Source: an uncultured Clostridia bacterium (lineage in GTDB: Bacteria > Bacillota > Clostridia > Oscillospirales > Acutalibacteraceae). From it: a stretch of DNA of 6,073 nucleotides. This document shows, piece by piece, positions 1 to 5,349 of the stretch; positions within the stretch are counted from its first letter, which is position 1, and each line of letters starts with the position of its first letter. Where the stretch lies: NCBI GenBank assembly GCA_947165115.1, contig CAMUZD010000110.1, positions 1-6,073 of the forward strand. The letters are read 5' to 3'. Below the pieces are notes generated by a model. The model had not been told where the DNA came from and did no database searches. It saw only the letters and a program-made list of their open reading frames with translations. The translations under genes and the position numbers were made by a program.

Positions 1-33
1 GCAGGAATTGCCGCAGTTAGGACAGTTTTTCAT
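1..33 (-). CDS. Zinc-ribbon protein, N-terminus only (partial)
   Basis: Only the first 11 codons are in the window, reading MKNCPNCGNSC. The CPNCG knuckle right after the start is typical of small zinc-ribbon proteins of Firmicutes, in which two CxxC pairs bind one zinc ion, often ahead of a membrane segment or an unknown domain. The start is supported by an AGAGG Shine-Dalgarno sequence at about 44-48 with a spacing of roughly ten bases. The ATG lies just 3 bases after the stop codon of the lipid kinase, so the two are probably co-transcribed. The second cysteine pair and the rest of the protein lie outside the window, so the function cannot be stated. It is short enough to be chance, but start, SD, position and motif agree. 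Confidence 0.6.
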   Translation of the reverse strand, partial: MKNCPNCGNSC

Positions 34-36
34 GGT

Positions 37-966
37 TTATATACCTCTTTCTTTGAGGAATCCGGAATTTGAAGGCACGACAAATTTCATGCCCTTTTCG
101 ATAAGTTCAAAGGTTGCGTCAGTGACATACTGGCATTCGCCGTCAACATTGACCGCCGCGGGCTCTGCCGCGTGGACGCTGATTTTTTTGCCTCTTGTGA
201 AATGGGTTATATCCCAGTCAAGATGCTCGCCTTTCTTATAGGGATCGAGCATTTTCAAGAGCTGAACCCTGCTCTTTACGCTCTCAACGATGACTATATC
301 GAGCAGGCCGTCATCTGGCTTTGCGAGGGGCGCGGCTCTGAATCCGCCGCCGTAGTAACTCGCATTACCGATAAAGCAGAAGAGGGCATCGAGAGTCATC
401 GGCTCATTATCGTCAATCGTGATTGTGAATCTGTTTCTGATTTTTCTCGCTATGGCATAGAGGCAACCGAGATAATACGCTCCCTCGCCGGTGACGAGCG
501 GGTATTTTTTGATAGTTCCCTGCTTTGCGCAGACCTCGGCATCCATACCCATTGAGCACTGATTTATAGCAATTTCGTCGCCGCATTTGATTAAATCGAG
601 CGCAACGGGAACACCGTTTATCTGATCGTCGAGTTTCAGAAAATCCTCTTTTGTTCCGAAATAGCGGACAAAGTCATTACCAGAGCCGAGCGGAACAACA
701 GCGACCTCGACATTATCGTAACCGTAGGCACCGTTTACGACCTCATAGAGTGTGCCGTCGCCGCCGCAGGCGTAGAATCTGAGCTCTTCGCCGCTCTTGG
801 ATCTTTCTTTTACGAATCTGATTCCGTCTCCCCTGCCGGTCGTTGGATAAATCTCATAGTCGAGGGAATACTTTTTACAGACTTCGTAAATTTTAGGCTT
901 GATGAAATCCATCGCCTTGTTCTTTCCCTGACCTGCCGCCGGGTTGACTACAAATATATGTTTCAT
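37..966 (-). CDS. Diacylglycerol kinase-like lipid kinase (YegS/DgkB/BmrU family)
   Basis: This 309-residue protein has the full catalytic fold of the DAGK_cat lipid kinase family, whose usual length is about 290-330. Visible motifs are the N-terminal VVNPAAGQGK strand-loop (about 6-15), the nucleotide-binding GGDGT (68-72), PLGSGNDF (92-99), a GGGF..AP.A.PDDG segment (206-220) and NVDGE (273-277) near the C-terminus. Family members phosphorylate diacylglycerol or related lipids with ATP at the inner membrane face, recycling diacylglycerol to phosphatidate. The exact lipid cannot be read from sequence, so DgkB is only the best comparison. The open frame extends upstream to 1005, but the ATG at 966 is preferred because it gives the conserved N-terminus MKHIFVVNP and has an AGGAGG site seven bases upstream. 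That SD overlaps the TAG stop of the rRNA methyltransferase, implying translational coupling. Confidence 0.9.
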   Translation of the reverse strand: MKHIFVVNPAAGQGKNKAMDFIKPKIYEVCKKYSLDYEIYPTTGRGDGIRFVKERSKSGEELRFYACGGDGTLYEVVNGAYGYDNVEVAVVPLGSGNDFVRYFGTKEDFLKLDDQINGVPVALDLIKCGDEIAINQCSMGMDAEVCAKQGTIKKYPLVTGEGAYYLGCLYAIARKIRNRFTITIDDNEPMTLDALFCFIGNASYYGGGFRAAPLAKPDDGLLDIVIVESVKSRVQLLKMLDPYKKGEHLDWDITHFTRGKKISVHAAEPAAVNVDGECQYVTDATFELIEKGMKFVVPSNSGFLKERGI

Positions 967-973
967 GGCATCG

Positions 974-980
974 CCTCCTA
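974..980 (-). promoter_or_regulatory. RBS of lipid kinase overlapping the methyltransferase stop codon
   Basis: The minus strand reads TAGGAGG, in which TAG is the stop of the upstream methyltransferase and AGGAGG is a near-perfect Shine-Dalgarno sequence. It lies 7 bases before the ATG at 966. This fixes the kinase start and suggests termination-reinitiation coupling of the two genes. Confidence 0.85.
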
Positions 981-2093
981 TTTGAAATACATATATGCCT
1001 GGCATTTTATCATGCCGTTATAGAGCTTGCGGCGCTTATCTGCCTTTCTGCCGAATGCGGTCTCAAATTCCTCGTCGGGGCTGATTATCGTATAACTCCA
1101 GCCGCGCTTCTTTTCAAATGCCTCGCCCATTGTTTTATATAACATTTCACACTCGGTTATGTCAAGCATTCTCTCGCCGTAGGGCGGATTGCAGATGAGC
1201 GTTCCGCGCTCGGTGGACGGCGAAAAATCTTTCACATCGGCAACATTGAATTCTATAAGATTGTCGACTCCTGCTCTCTGAGCGTTAGCCTTTGAAATCT
1301 CAATACTCTGCGGATCTATATCCGAGCCGAAAGCATCAAAATCATTGGGAATTCGTTCAAGTGCCTTTGCCGCCTCTCGCTCGTCTTTCCATACATTTCT
1401 GTCAATCACATCGAATCTCTCGGCAGCGAAATTCCTGTTTATACCGGGTGCGACATTTTTCGCCATCAGCGCACCCTCAATGAGAATAGTTCCGCTGCCG
1501 CACATCGGATCATAGAATTTATGATAGGGCTTGAGATGCGAAATGCTGCAGAGCGCCGCCGCGAGCGTTTCCTTTATCGGGGCGCCGTTTGCATCGGTTC
1601 GGTATCCTCTCTTGTGAAGCCCTGCGCCCGAAGTATCAATAAGCATTGACACAACATCTTTATTGATTGCAAACTGTATCTGATGAACGGGACCGGTCTC
1701 GTCAAACCACTCGACGCCGTATTTCGCGCCGAGCCGCTCAACAACCGCTTTTTTTGTGATTGCCTGGATATCGCGGGTGCTGAAAAGGGTTGAATTTATT
1801 GAATAACCCTTGACGGGGAAGGCATCCGTTTTGCCGATCCAGCGCTCCCATTCGAGCGCCTTCACGCCCTGAAAGAGCTCTTCAAAAGTCCTCGCCTCAA
1901 ACGAGCCGACAAGTATCTGCACTCTCTCGGCAAACCTTGAGCGGATATTTACACGGGCAAGCAGATTTTCATCACCCGAAAAAAGCACTCTGCCGTTTTC
2001 GGACACGACGTTTTCTGCGCCCATTTCTTTTAATTCACCGGCTATCAGGGATTCAATTCCCAGAAGGCACGGTATCACAAAATTTATACTCAT
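978..2093 (-). CDS. THUMP-domain rRNA (guanine-N2)-methyltransferase, RlmL/YpsC type
   Basis: This 371-residue protein belongs to the COG0116 family: an N-terminal ferredoxin-like and THUMP RNA-binding region (about 1-160), then a Rossmann-fold SAM-dependent methyltransferase domain. Visible signatures are LHKRGYR (159-165) at the domain junction, the SAM-binding loop DPMCGSGT (195-202), the acidic SDIDP (257-261) and the catalytic NPPYG (302-306) typical of N2-guanine/N6-adenine methyltransferases. E. coli RlmL methylates G2445 of 23S rRNA; B. subtilis YpsC is the closer type in length. The target here is inferred from family only. It lacks the C-terminal RlmK domain of the E. coli fusion, as expected for Firmicutes. 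The ATG at 2093 has AAGGA only 4 bases upstream, slightly tight. The SD abuts the terminator-like hairpin after hpf, and no room is left for a promoter between them. Confidence 0.92.
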   Translation of the reverse strand: MSINFVIPCLLGIESLIAGELKEMGAENVVSENGRVLFSGDENLLARVNIRSRFAERVQILVGSFEARTFEELFQGVKALEWERWIGKTDAFPVKGYSINSTLFSTRDIQAITKKAVVERLGAKYGVEWFDETGPVHQIQFAINKDVVSMLIDTSGAGLHKRGYRTDANGAPIKETLAAALCSISHLKPYHKFYDPMCGSGTILIEGALMAKNVAPGINRNFAAERFDVIDRNVWKDEREAAKALERIPNDFDAFGSDIDPQSIEISKANAQRAGVDNLIEFNVADVKDFSPSTERGTLICNPPYGERMLDITECEMLYKTMGEAFEKKRGWSYTIISPDEEFETAFGRKADKRRKLYNGMIKCQAYMYFK

Positions 2094-2103
2094 TATATCC
2101 TTG

Positions 2104-2129
2104 AAAAAAGGGCGGGAAGAATCCCGCCC
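2104..2129 (-). terminator. Rho-independent terminator after hpf
   Basis: A perfect 8-bp G+C-rich stem, GGGCGGGA (minus strand, 2129-2122) pairing with TCCCGCCC (2117-2110) around a 4-base loop, is followed at once by six T residues (2109-2104). This is a textbook intrinsic terminator 34 bases after the hpf stop codon. Its T-run ends about two bases before the AAGGA ribosome-binding site of the next gene. Confidence 0.88.
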
Positions 2130-2162
2130 GGATTTGTTTTCGCTTGAATTTCAGCCCGACGA

Positions 2163-2699
2163 TTATTCGATTTCAGGAGTCAGAAGACCGTAGCCTCCGT
2201 CGCTGCGCTTATAGACTACATTAACATCGCCGTGCTCTTCGTTGAGGAAAAGATAAAACTGATGGCCGACGAGATTCATCTGAAGGATTGCCTCCTCCAC
2301 GCTCTGGGGCTTGAGCAGAACGCTCTTATGCCTGACGAGCTCGTATTCGATCTCTTCGGGAACTTCTTCGACTTCTTCTTCGGCAAAGGCCTGGTCGAGA
2401 GTTCCGTTTTTCATCTTTTTCTCTACGCGGGTCTTGTTTTTGCGAATCTGTCTGATGAGGGTGTCAACACATTTGTCGAGAGCTTCATTCATATTCTGAG
2501 CTCTCTCCTCAGCTCTGAAAACCATACCGCTGTTATTTACGGTGATTTCAACATTTTGTGATGACTTTTCAACAGTTACCGTAACCTTAGCCTCTACATC
2601 ACTACCGAAAAATCTCTCAATCTTGGCAAGCTTCTTTTCCGCGTGCTCTTTGAAAGAATCGCGGGGTGTGCATTTGCGGCCTGTAATTGTTATTTTCAT
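2163..2699 (-). CDS. hpf: Ribosome hibernation-promoting factor, long form
   Basis: This 178-residue protein matches the long HPF of Firmicutes. The N-terminal HPF/RaiA domain (about 1-95, starting MKITITGRK) binds in the decoding centre of the 30S subunit. An acidic linker with EEEVEEVPEE (107-116) follows. The C-terminal dimerisation domain (about 118-176) contains VRHKSVLLKPQSVEEAILQ (122-140) and GHQFYLFLN (145-153). Long HPF joins two 70S ribosomes into inactive 100S dimers in stationary phase or under stress. The start is supported by AAGGGG 8 bases upstream of the ATG. The gene has its own AT-rich leader with an extended -10 promoter and a strong terminator downstream, so it looks mainly like a single-gene transcript, in keeping with growth-phase-specific control of hpf in other bacteria. 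Confidence 0.96.
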   Translation of the reverse strand: MKITITGRKCTPRDSFKEHAEKKLAKIERFFGSDVEAKVTVTVEKSSQNVEITVNNSGMVFRAEERAQNMNEALDKCVDTLIRQIRKNKTRVEKKMKNGTLDQAFAEEEVEEVPEEIEYELVRHKSVLLKPQSVEEAILQMNLVGHQFYLFLNEEHGDVNVVYKRSDGGYGLLTPEIE

Positions 2700-2720
2700 A
2701 CAGTCATCCCCTTAGTTTAT

Positions 2721-2739
2721 TTGAAGCATTATACTTCAA
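2721..2739 (-). repeat. Inverted repeat in the hpf leader
   Basis: TTGAAG and CTTCAA form a 6-bp inverted repeat around 7 bases; in RNA a U-G pair extends it to 7 bp with a 5-base loop. It starts roughly where transcription from the extended -10 element at 2744-2749 would begin, and it ends 7 bases before the hpf Shine-Dalgarno site. It could be an operator or a small 5' hairpin; the sequence alone does not decide. Confidence 0.45.
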
Positions 2740-2743
2740 CTAT

Positions 2744-2752
2744 ATTATAGCA
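2744..2752 (-). promoter_or_regulatory. Extended -10 promoter of hpf
   Basis: The minus strand reads TGCTATAAT: a perfect TATAAT (2749-2744) preceded by the TGn extension (2752-2750). The -35 region at 17-bp spacing is only TTTATT (2772-2767), so the extended -10 would carry the promoter. The inferred transcription start is near 2737, giving a leader of about 38 bases. Two further TATAAT boxes lie at 2776-2781 and 2728-2733, without well-spaced -35 elements. Confidence 0.65.
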
Positions 2753-2821
2753 CCATTTCAATAAAAAATAAAGTGATTATAATGTAGAAATATAAGCGCG
2801 ATTTTTGTTCAAGTTTTTTGC

Positions 2822-3664
2822 TTAAAGAGTAAACGAAAAATGGCGCGTGACATGGCAGCCGACATTGACCGCGACCGGCAAGCCGGCTATGTGAGTGGGA
2901 AAAGGCTCAATCGCGACTGCAAGAGCCGTGGTCTCGCCGCCAAAACCCTGAGGCCCGATGCCGAGGGCATTCACCTTATCGAGAATCTCTTTTTCCATAT
3001 CTGCATAGAATTCATCGCCGTTAGGCTCGCTGACAGGTCTGCAGAGTGCCTTCTTTGCAAGAAAAGCGCACTTCTCAAAATCTCCGCCGATTCCGACTCC
3101 GAGCACAACAGGCGGGCAGGGATTGCTTCCCGCGACCTTTGCCGTTTCGACAACGAAATCTATGATATCCTCTCTCGTTGCCGAGGGGGTAAACATTTTC
3201 ATTCTGCTCATATTTTCACTGCCGAAGCCTTTCGGAGCGACCGTAATCTTCAGCTTATCACCGGGCACAATACGCGTATGAATAACCGCGGGCGTATTAT
3301 CCCCCGTATTCACGCGTCTGAGCGGATCGGTGACGACACTCTTGCGAAGCAGACCCTCGGTATAACCCTGAGCGACGCCCTCATTGACGGCGTCCTCAAA
3401 GCTGACGCCAGTGAAATGAATATCCTGACCGATTTCGGCAAATATGACTGCCATACCCGTATCCTGACATATCGGCAGGCTCAGCTCCTGTGCGGCATCG
3501 AGATTATCGGCGAGCGTCTGCATAACATTTTTGGCGAGCTCAGTTTTTTCGCAGCCTGCGCAGTGTCTGATTATTCCTTCAAGGTCGGAAGGCAGAACCT
3601 TATTCGCCTCTATGCACGCCTCTTTAATTTTTTCTGTTACGGTTTTTAATTCAATCTCTCTCAT
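2822..3664 (-). CDS. Class I fumarate hydratase (or L-tartrate dehydratase) alpha subunit
   Basis: This 280-residue protein matches the alpha subunit of two-subunit, iron-sulfur, class I fumarate hydratases, which interconvert fumarate and malate; the same family includes L-tartrate dehydratase TtdA. The three cysteines expected to hold the [4Fe-4S] cluster are visible in their usual contexts: CQDTG (C66), NPCPP (C183) and VGCHVTRH (C270). Other conserved stretches are GFGSEN (146-151) and GIGPQGFGGETTA (235-247). The length is normal and the frame intact. The ATG at 3664 has GGAG 5 bases upstream. The enzyme normally needs a beta subunit, usually encoded just downstream, but here the hpf leader follows, so the partner must lie elsewhere or be missing. 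No convincing promoter is seen; it may be read through from the S1 gene. Fumarase is the likelier activity; tartrate dehydratase cannot be excluded. Confidence 0.9.
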   Translation of the reverse strand: MREIELKTVTEKIKEACIEANKVLPSDLEGIIRHCAGCEKTELAKNVMQTLADNLDAAQELSLPICQDTGMAVIFAEIGQDIHFTGVSFEDAVNEGVAQGYTEGLLRKSVVTDPLRRVNTGDNTPAVIHTRIVPGDKLKITVAPKGFGSENMSRMKMFTPSATREDIIDFVVETAKVAGSNPCPPVVLGVGIGGDFEKCAFLAKKALCRPVSEPNGDEFYADMEKEILDKVNALGIGPQGFGGETTALAVAIEPFPTHIAGLPVAVNVGCHVTRHFSFTL

Positions 3665-3680
3665 ATTAACTCCGTATTAT

Positions 3681-3713
3681 AAAAGCACCGCGCGGTCATC
3701 GCCTGGCAGTGCT
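3681..3713 (-). terminator. Weak hairpin with short U-run after the S1 gene
   Basis: The minus strand carries AGCACTGC (3713-3706) and GCGGTGCT (3691-3684), an 8-bp stem with one G-U pair around a 14-base loop. It ends in four T residues, one of them the last base of the stem. It sits between the S1-protein stop and the fumarase SD. The large loop and short U-run make it at most a leaky terminator. Confidence 0.4.
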
Positions 3714-3727
3714 CATTATTTTCAAAT

Positions 3728-4186
3728 TCAATTCTTTCCTCTGCGGGAATATCCGACACTTCCGCGCTTGGAATCGGCGCGCTTGAGGTCGCTCATCTTA
3801 TCATCGCTGACCTGCTTGAAATGCGCCATCATATCCTCGAAGGACTGCTTGCCGTCTGCCGGAGGGGCCGGCTTTTTATTGCCCTGCCATACCTTCGGAG
3901 CGGGGCGATGCTGTTTCTTTCTTTCGGGTTTCGGAAGTTCCTCGCCCGTCTCTTCGAGCGCCTTGCGGATTGAAAGGCTGATTTTTCCCTCCGGTGAAAT
4001 CGAAATAACTTTGCATTTCACCTGCTGACCGACCTCGAGATGCTCTCTTATATCCTTTACGAAATCGAGCGCGACTTCCGAAATATGAACCATTCCTGTT
4101 TTGCCGCCGTCAAGCTCGACAAACGCTCCGAAATCGGTAATGCCGGTAATTTTGCCTTCAACAATAACGCCTGTTTCAATCTGCAT
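3728..4186 (-). CDS. S1-domain RNA-binding protein, YabR/GSP13 type
   Basis: This is a 152-residue protein with one S1 RNA-binding domain at residues 1-76. It includes the strand motif GKITGITDFGAFVEL (11-25), MVHISEV (32-38) and the terminal KISLSIRKA (68-76). A basic, proline-rich linker follows, then a conserved tail SFEDMMAHF (115-123) and SDLKRADSKRG (132-142), ending in Arg/Gly-rich residues. This build matches B. subtilis YabR and the related GSP13/CvfD proteins, thought to bind RNA or ribosomes and act post-transcriptionally. Its place just after divIC is the same as in B. subtilis. The ATG at 4186 matches the family N-terminus. Its best SD, AGGAAGGA (4206-4199), is 12 bases upstream, longer than usual, with a T-run between, which may lower initiation. 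There are 33 bases between divIC and this gene, so they probably share the divIC promoter. Confidence 0.88.
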   Translation of the reverse strand: MQIETGVIVEGKITGITDFGAFVELDGGKTGMVHISEVALDFVKDIREHLEVGQQVKCKVISISPEGKISLSIRKALEETGEELPKPERKKQHRPAPKVWQGNKKPAPPADGKQSFEDMMAHFKQVSDDKMSDLKRADSKRGSVGYSRRGKN

Positions 4187-4219
4187 AAAAAATGGTAATC
4201 CTTCCTGAAAATATTTTAA

Positions 4220-4513
4220 TCAATCATCTGAATCGTAATAGACGCGCTCCTCGGGTTTAACATAATTGTAATCCTCGCGGGCGACATGCTCGATATATGA
4301 TTCATCCTCGCCGTTGTCAATCGTTTCCTGAATGCGGCTGTTCTGCTCCTCAATCTCGGAAACGGTCTGGCTCATGCTGCTTATCGTATTCTCCTGCTCA
4401 TGCTTTGTCTTAAGACGTTTGCCGATAGCAAAAGCAAAGATGATAACAACAATAATACACACGCCTATCATGGCGGCTCTTATCAACTTTTTGTTACGCG
4501 GATTATCGTTCAT
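4220..4513 (-). CDS. divIC: Septum formation protein DivIC/FtsB family
   Basis: This 97-residue bitopic membrane protein has a basic cytoplasmic start (NPRNKKLIR), one transmembrane helix (about 10-30, rich in I/V/A/F), a coiled coil (about 36-66) and the conserved C-terminal segment YIEHVAREDYNYVKPEER (73-90), the hallmark of the DivIC/FtsB family. DivIC forms a complex with FtsL and DivIB at the division site and helps activate septal peptidoglycan synthesis. The start is fixed by AGGGG 5 bases before the ATG. It is preceded by its own sigma-A-type promoter and followed by the S1 gene, as in B. subtilis. In sporulating relatives yabP and yabQ usually precede it; here only a 96-base AT-rich gap separates it from rqcP. 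Confidence 0.9.
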   Translation of the reverse strand: MNDNPRNKKLIRAAMIGVCIIVVIIFAFAIGKRLKTKHEQENTISSMSQTVSEIEEQNSRIQETIDNGEDESYIEHVAREDYNYVKPEERVYYDSDD

Positions 4514-4562
4514 ATTATCCCCTGCGGTTTTACCCGTTAGCTGTTTTATACGACCGGAATTT

Positions 4563-4591
4563 ATTATACATTTTAATTATTAAATATTCAA
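4563..4591 (-). promoter_or_regulatory. Sigma-A-type promoter for divIC and the S1 gene
   Basis: The minus strand shows TTGAAT (4591-4586), exactly 17 bases, then TATAAT (4568-4563), five of six and six of six matches to the housekeeping consensus. It lies in the AT-rich gap after rqcP, with transcription expected to start near 4556, about 43 bases before the divIC ATG. Confidence 0.8.
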
Positions 4592-4609
4592 GGCTTTTTT
4601 AAAAAATAA

Positions 4610-4849
4610 TCACAGCTGTCTGAACATAAGCGAGGCATTCTCTTTGGTGGCGTATTCGTTTACGCTGAGCACCTCGAAGCTGGATGTCTTGCTGCCGAAA
4701 GTGATTTCGATAATGTCGCCGACCTTGACGTCATAAGAAGCTCTCTGAGGCTTCCCGTTAACGCTCACGTGCTTCGCGTCGCACGCCTCGTTGGCGACGG
4801 TCCTTCTTTTTATAATACGCGATACTTTAAGATATTTGTCAAGTCTCAT
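4610..4849 (-). CDS. rqcP: S4-domain ribosome quality-control factor RqcP (YabO)
   Basis: This 79-residue protein is almost entirely an S4 RNA-binding domain: MRLDKYLKVSRIIKRR at the N-terminus, then VSVNG (28-32) and VKVGDIIEI (41-49). Length, sequence and position between hup/mazG and divIC fit YabO, renamed RqcP, rather than the longer Hsp15 of proteobacteria. RqcP binds obstructed 50S subunits with RqcH and supports C-terminal alanine tailing of stalled nascent chains; Arg2 and the Arg at 16, which as I recall matter for function in B. subtilis, are both present. The ATG at 4849 has AAGGA 6 bases upstream. That SD follows directly on the short U-run of the hairpin after the HU gene, so expression may depend on read-through from mazG-hup. 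The C-terminus ends ASLMFRQL. Confidence 0.92.
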   Translation of the reverse strand: MRLDKYLKVSRIIKRRTVANEACDAKHVSVNGKPQRASYDVKVGDIIEITFGSKTSSFEVLSVNEYATKENASLMFRQL

Positions 4850-4860
4850 AATGATTCCTT

Positions 4861-4892
4861 AAAAGCTCAGGGCTGCCCTAAACGGACAGCCC
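4861..4892 (-). terminator. Hairpin with short U-run after the HU gene (terminator or attenuator)
   Basis: On the minus strand GGGCTGTCC (4892-4884) pairs with GGGCAGCCC (4878-4870) as a 9-bp stem with one G-U pair and a 5-base loop. Five bases later comes TTTT (4864-4861). The stem is strong but the U-run is short and set back, so partial termination or 3'-end protection of the abundant HU message, with read-through into rqcP, is likely. Confidence 0.65.
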
Positions 4893-4905
4893 CTCAATGC
4901 TTATC

Positions 4906-5349
4906 TTATTTTTTCTTTGCAGCTTTCTTTGCGGGAGCTTTCTTTGCGGGAGCAGCTTTCTTTGCAGGAGTAGCTTTCTTTGCGGGAGCAGCTTTCTTTG
5001 CAGGAGCAGCTTTCTTTGCGGGAGCCTTCTTTGCGGGAGCAGCCTTCTTTGCGGGAGCCTTCTTAGCTACCTTTTTCTTAGCTACAGCGTCCTTAAGAGC
5101 CTTGCCTGCCTTGAAAGCGGGAACCTTTGTTGCGGGAACCTTAACTGCCTTGCCGGTCTGGGGATTACGAGCAGTCTTGGCAGCGCGATTGCGAACCTCG
5201 AAAGTTCCGAAGCCGATAAGCTGAACCTTCTCGCCCTTTGCAAGAGCGTCGGTGACAGCTGCGGTAACAGCGTTAACTGCTGCTTCAGCGGCTTTCTTCT
5301 CGATCTTCTCTTTTGCTGCGATGGCAGCTACGAGTTCTGTTTTGTTCAT
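4906..5349 (-). CDS. hup: HU-family DNA-binding protein with histone H1-like Lys/Ala/Pro tail
   Basis: Residues 1-90 are a normal HU/IHF domain: MNKTELVAAIA start, GFGTFEVRNRAAKTARNPQT (46-65) covering the HU signature, and the DNA-bending arm tip with the intercalating proline (N62-P63). Residues 91-147 are an added basic tail made of AKKAP, AKKAAP or AKKATP units (95-139) ending AAKKK, so the protein is 147 rather than the usual 90 or so residues. HU bends and compacts DNA as a dimer; the tail is probably disordered and would raise nonspecific DNA or RNA binding, as in mycobacterial HupB and eukaryotic H1. The ATG at 5349 has GGAG 7 bases upstream. It lies 53 bases after mazG, where HU is also found in many clostridia. 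I see no clear promoter in that gap, which is odd for a normally abundant protein; transcription may begin inside or before mazG. Confidence 0.95.
   Translation of the reverse strand: MNKTELVAAIAAKEKIEKKAAEAAVNAVTAAVTDALAKGEKVQLIGFGTFEVRNRAAKTARNPQTGKAVKVPATKVPAFKAGKALKDAVAKKKVAKKAPAKKAAPAKKAPAKKAAPAKKAAPAKKATPAKKAAPAKKAPAKKAAKKK
4909..5067. repeat. In-frame 15/18-bp tandem repeats encoding the HU tail
   Basis: Eight near-identical units of 15 or 18 bases (plus strand, variants of GGAGCAGCTTTCTTTGC) encode AKKAP, AKKAAP or AKKATP, plus a shorter last unit AKKAAKKK. All units are multiples of three, so unit gain or loss would change tail length without breaking the frame. The units are very similar in DNA as well as protein, which suggests recent expansion by slippage or recombination. 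Confidence 0.9.

Noticed and set aside
172..555. Plus-strand open frame of 127 codons opposite the lipid kinase
   Set aside because: It has no domain and no good SD, and it lies wholly inside a well-supported gene on the other strand.
967..1005. Longer start for the lipid kinase at 1005
   Set aside because: It would overlap the methyltransferase end and add residues before the conserved MKHIFVVNP start; the ATG at 966 has an ideal SD 7 bases upstream.
2696..2707. Tiny upstream frame ATG ACT GTA TGA overlapping the hpf start
   Set aside because: Its ATG sits directly against the Shine-Dalgarno sequence with no spacing, so initiation there is very unlikely.
2840..3649. A long plus-strand open frame (269 codons) opposite the fumarase gene
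   Set aside because: It mirrors the fumarase frame, has no recognisable domain, and the minus strand carries all conserved fumarase motifs; it is an antisense shadow.
3674..3683. TATAAT just before the fumarase start as a promoter
   Set aside because: There is no -35 at a sensible distance and the transcript would start in or after the SD; the box overlaps the end of the hairpin U-run and is probably chance.
4595..4606. TTTTTTAAAAAA palindrome after rqcP as a terminator
   Set aside because: It contains no G-C pairs and no loop space; it is an AT-rich spacer just upstream of the divIC promoter.
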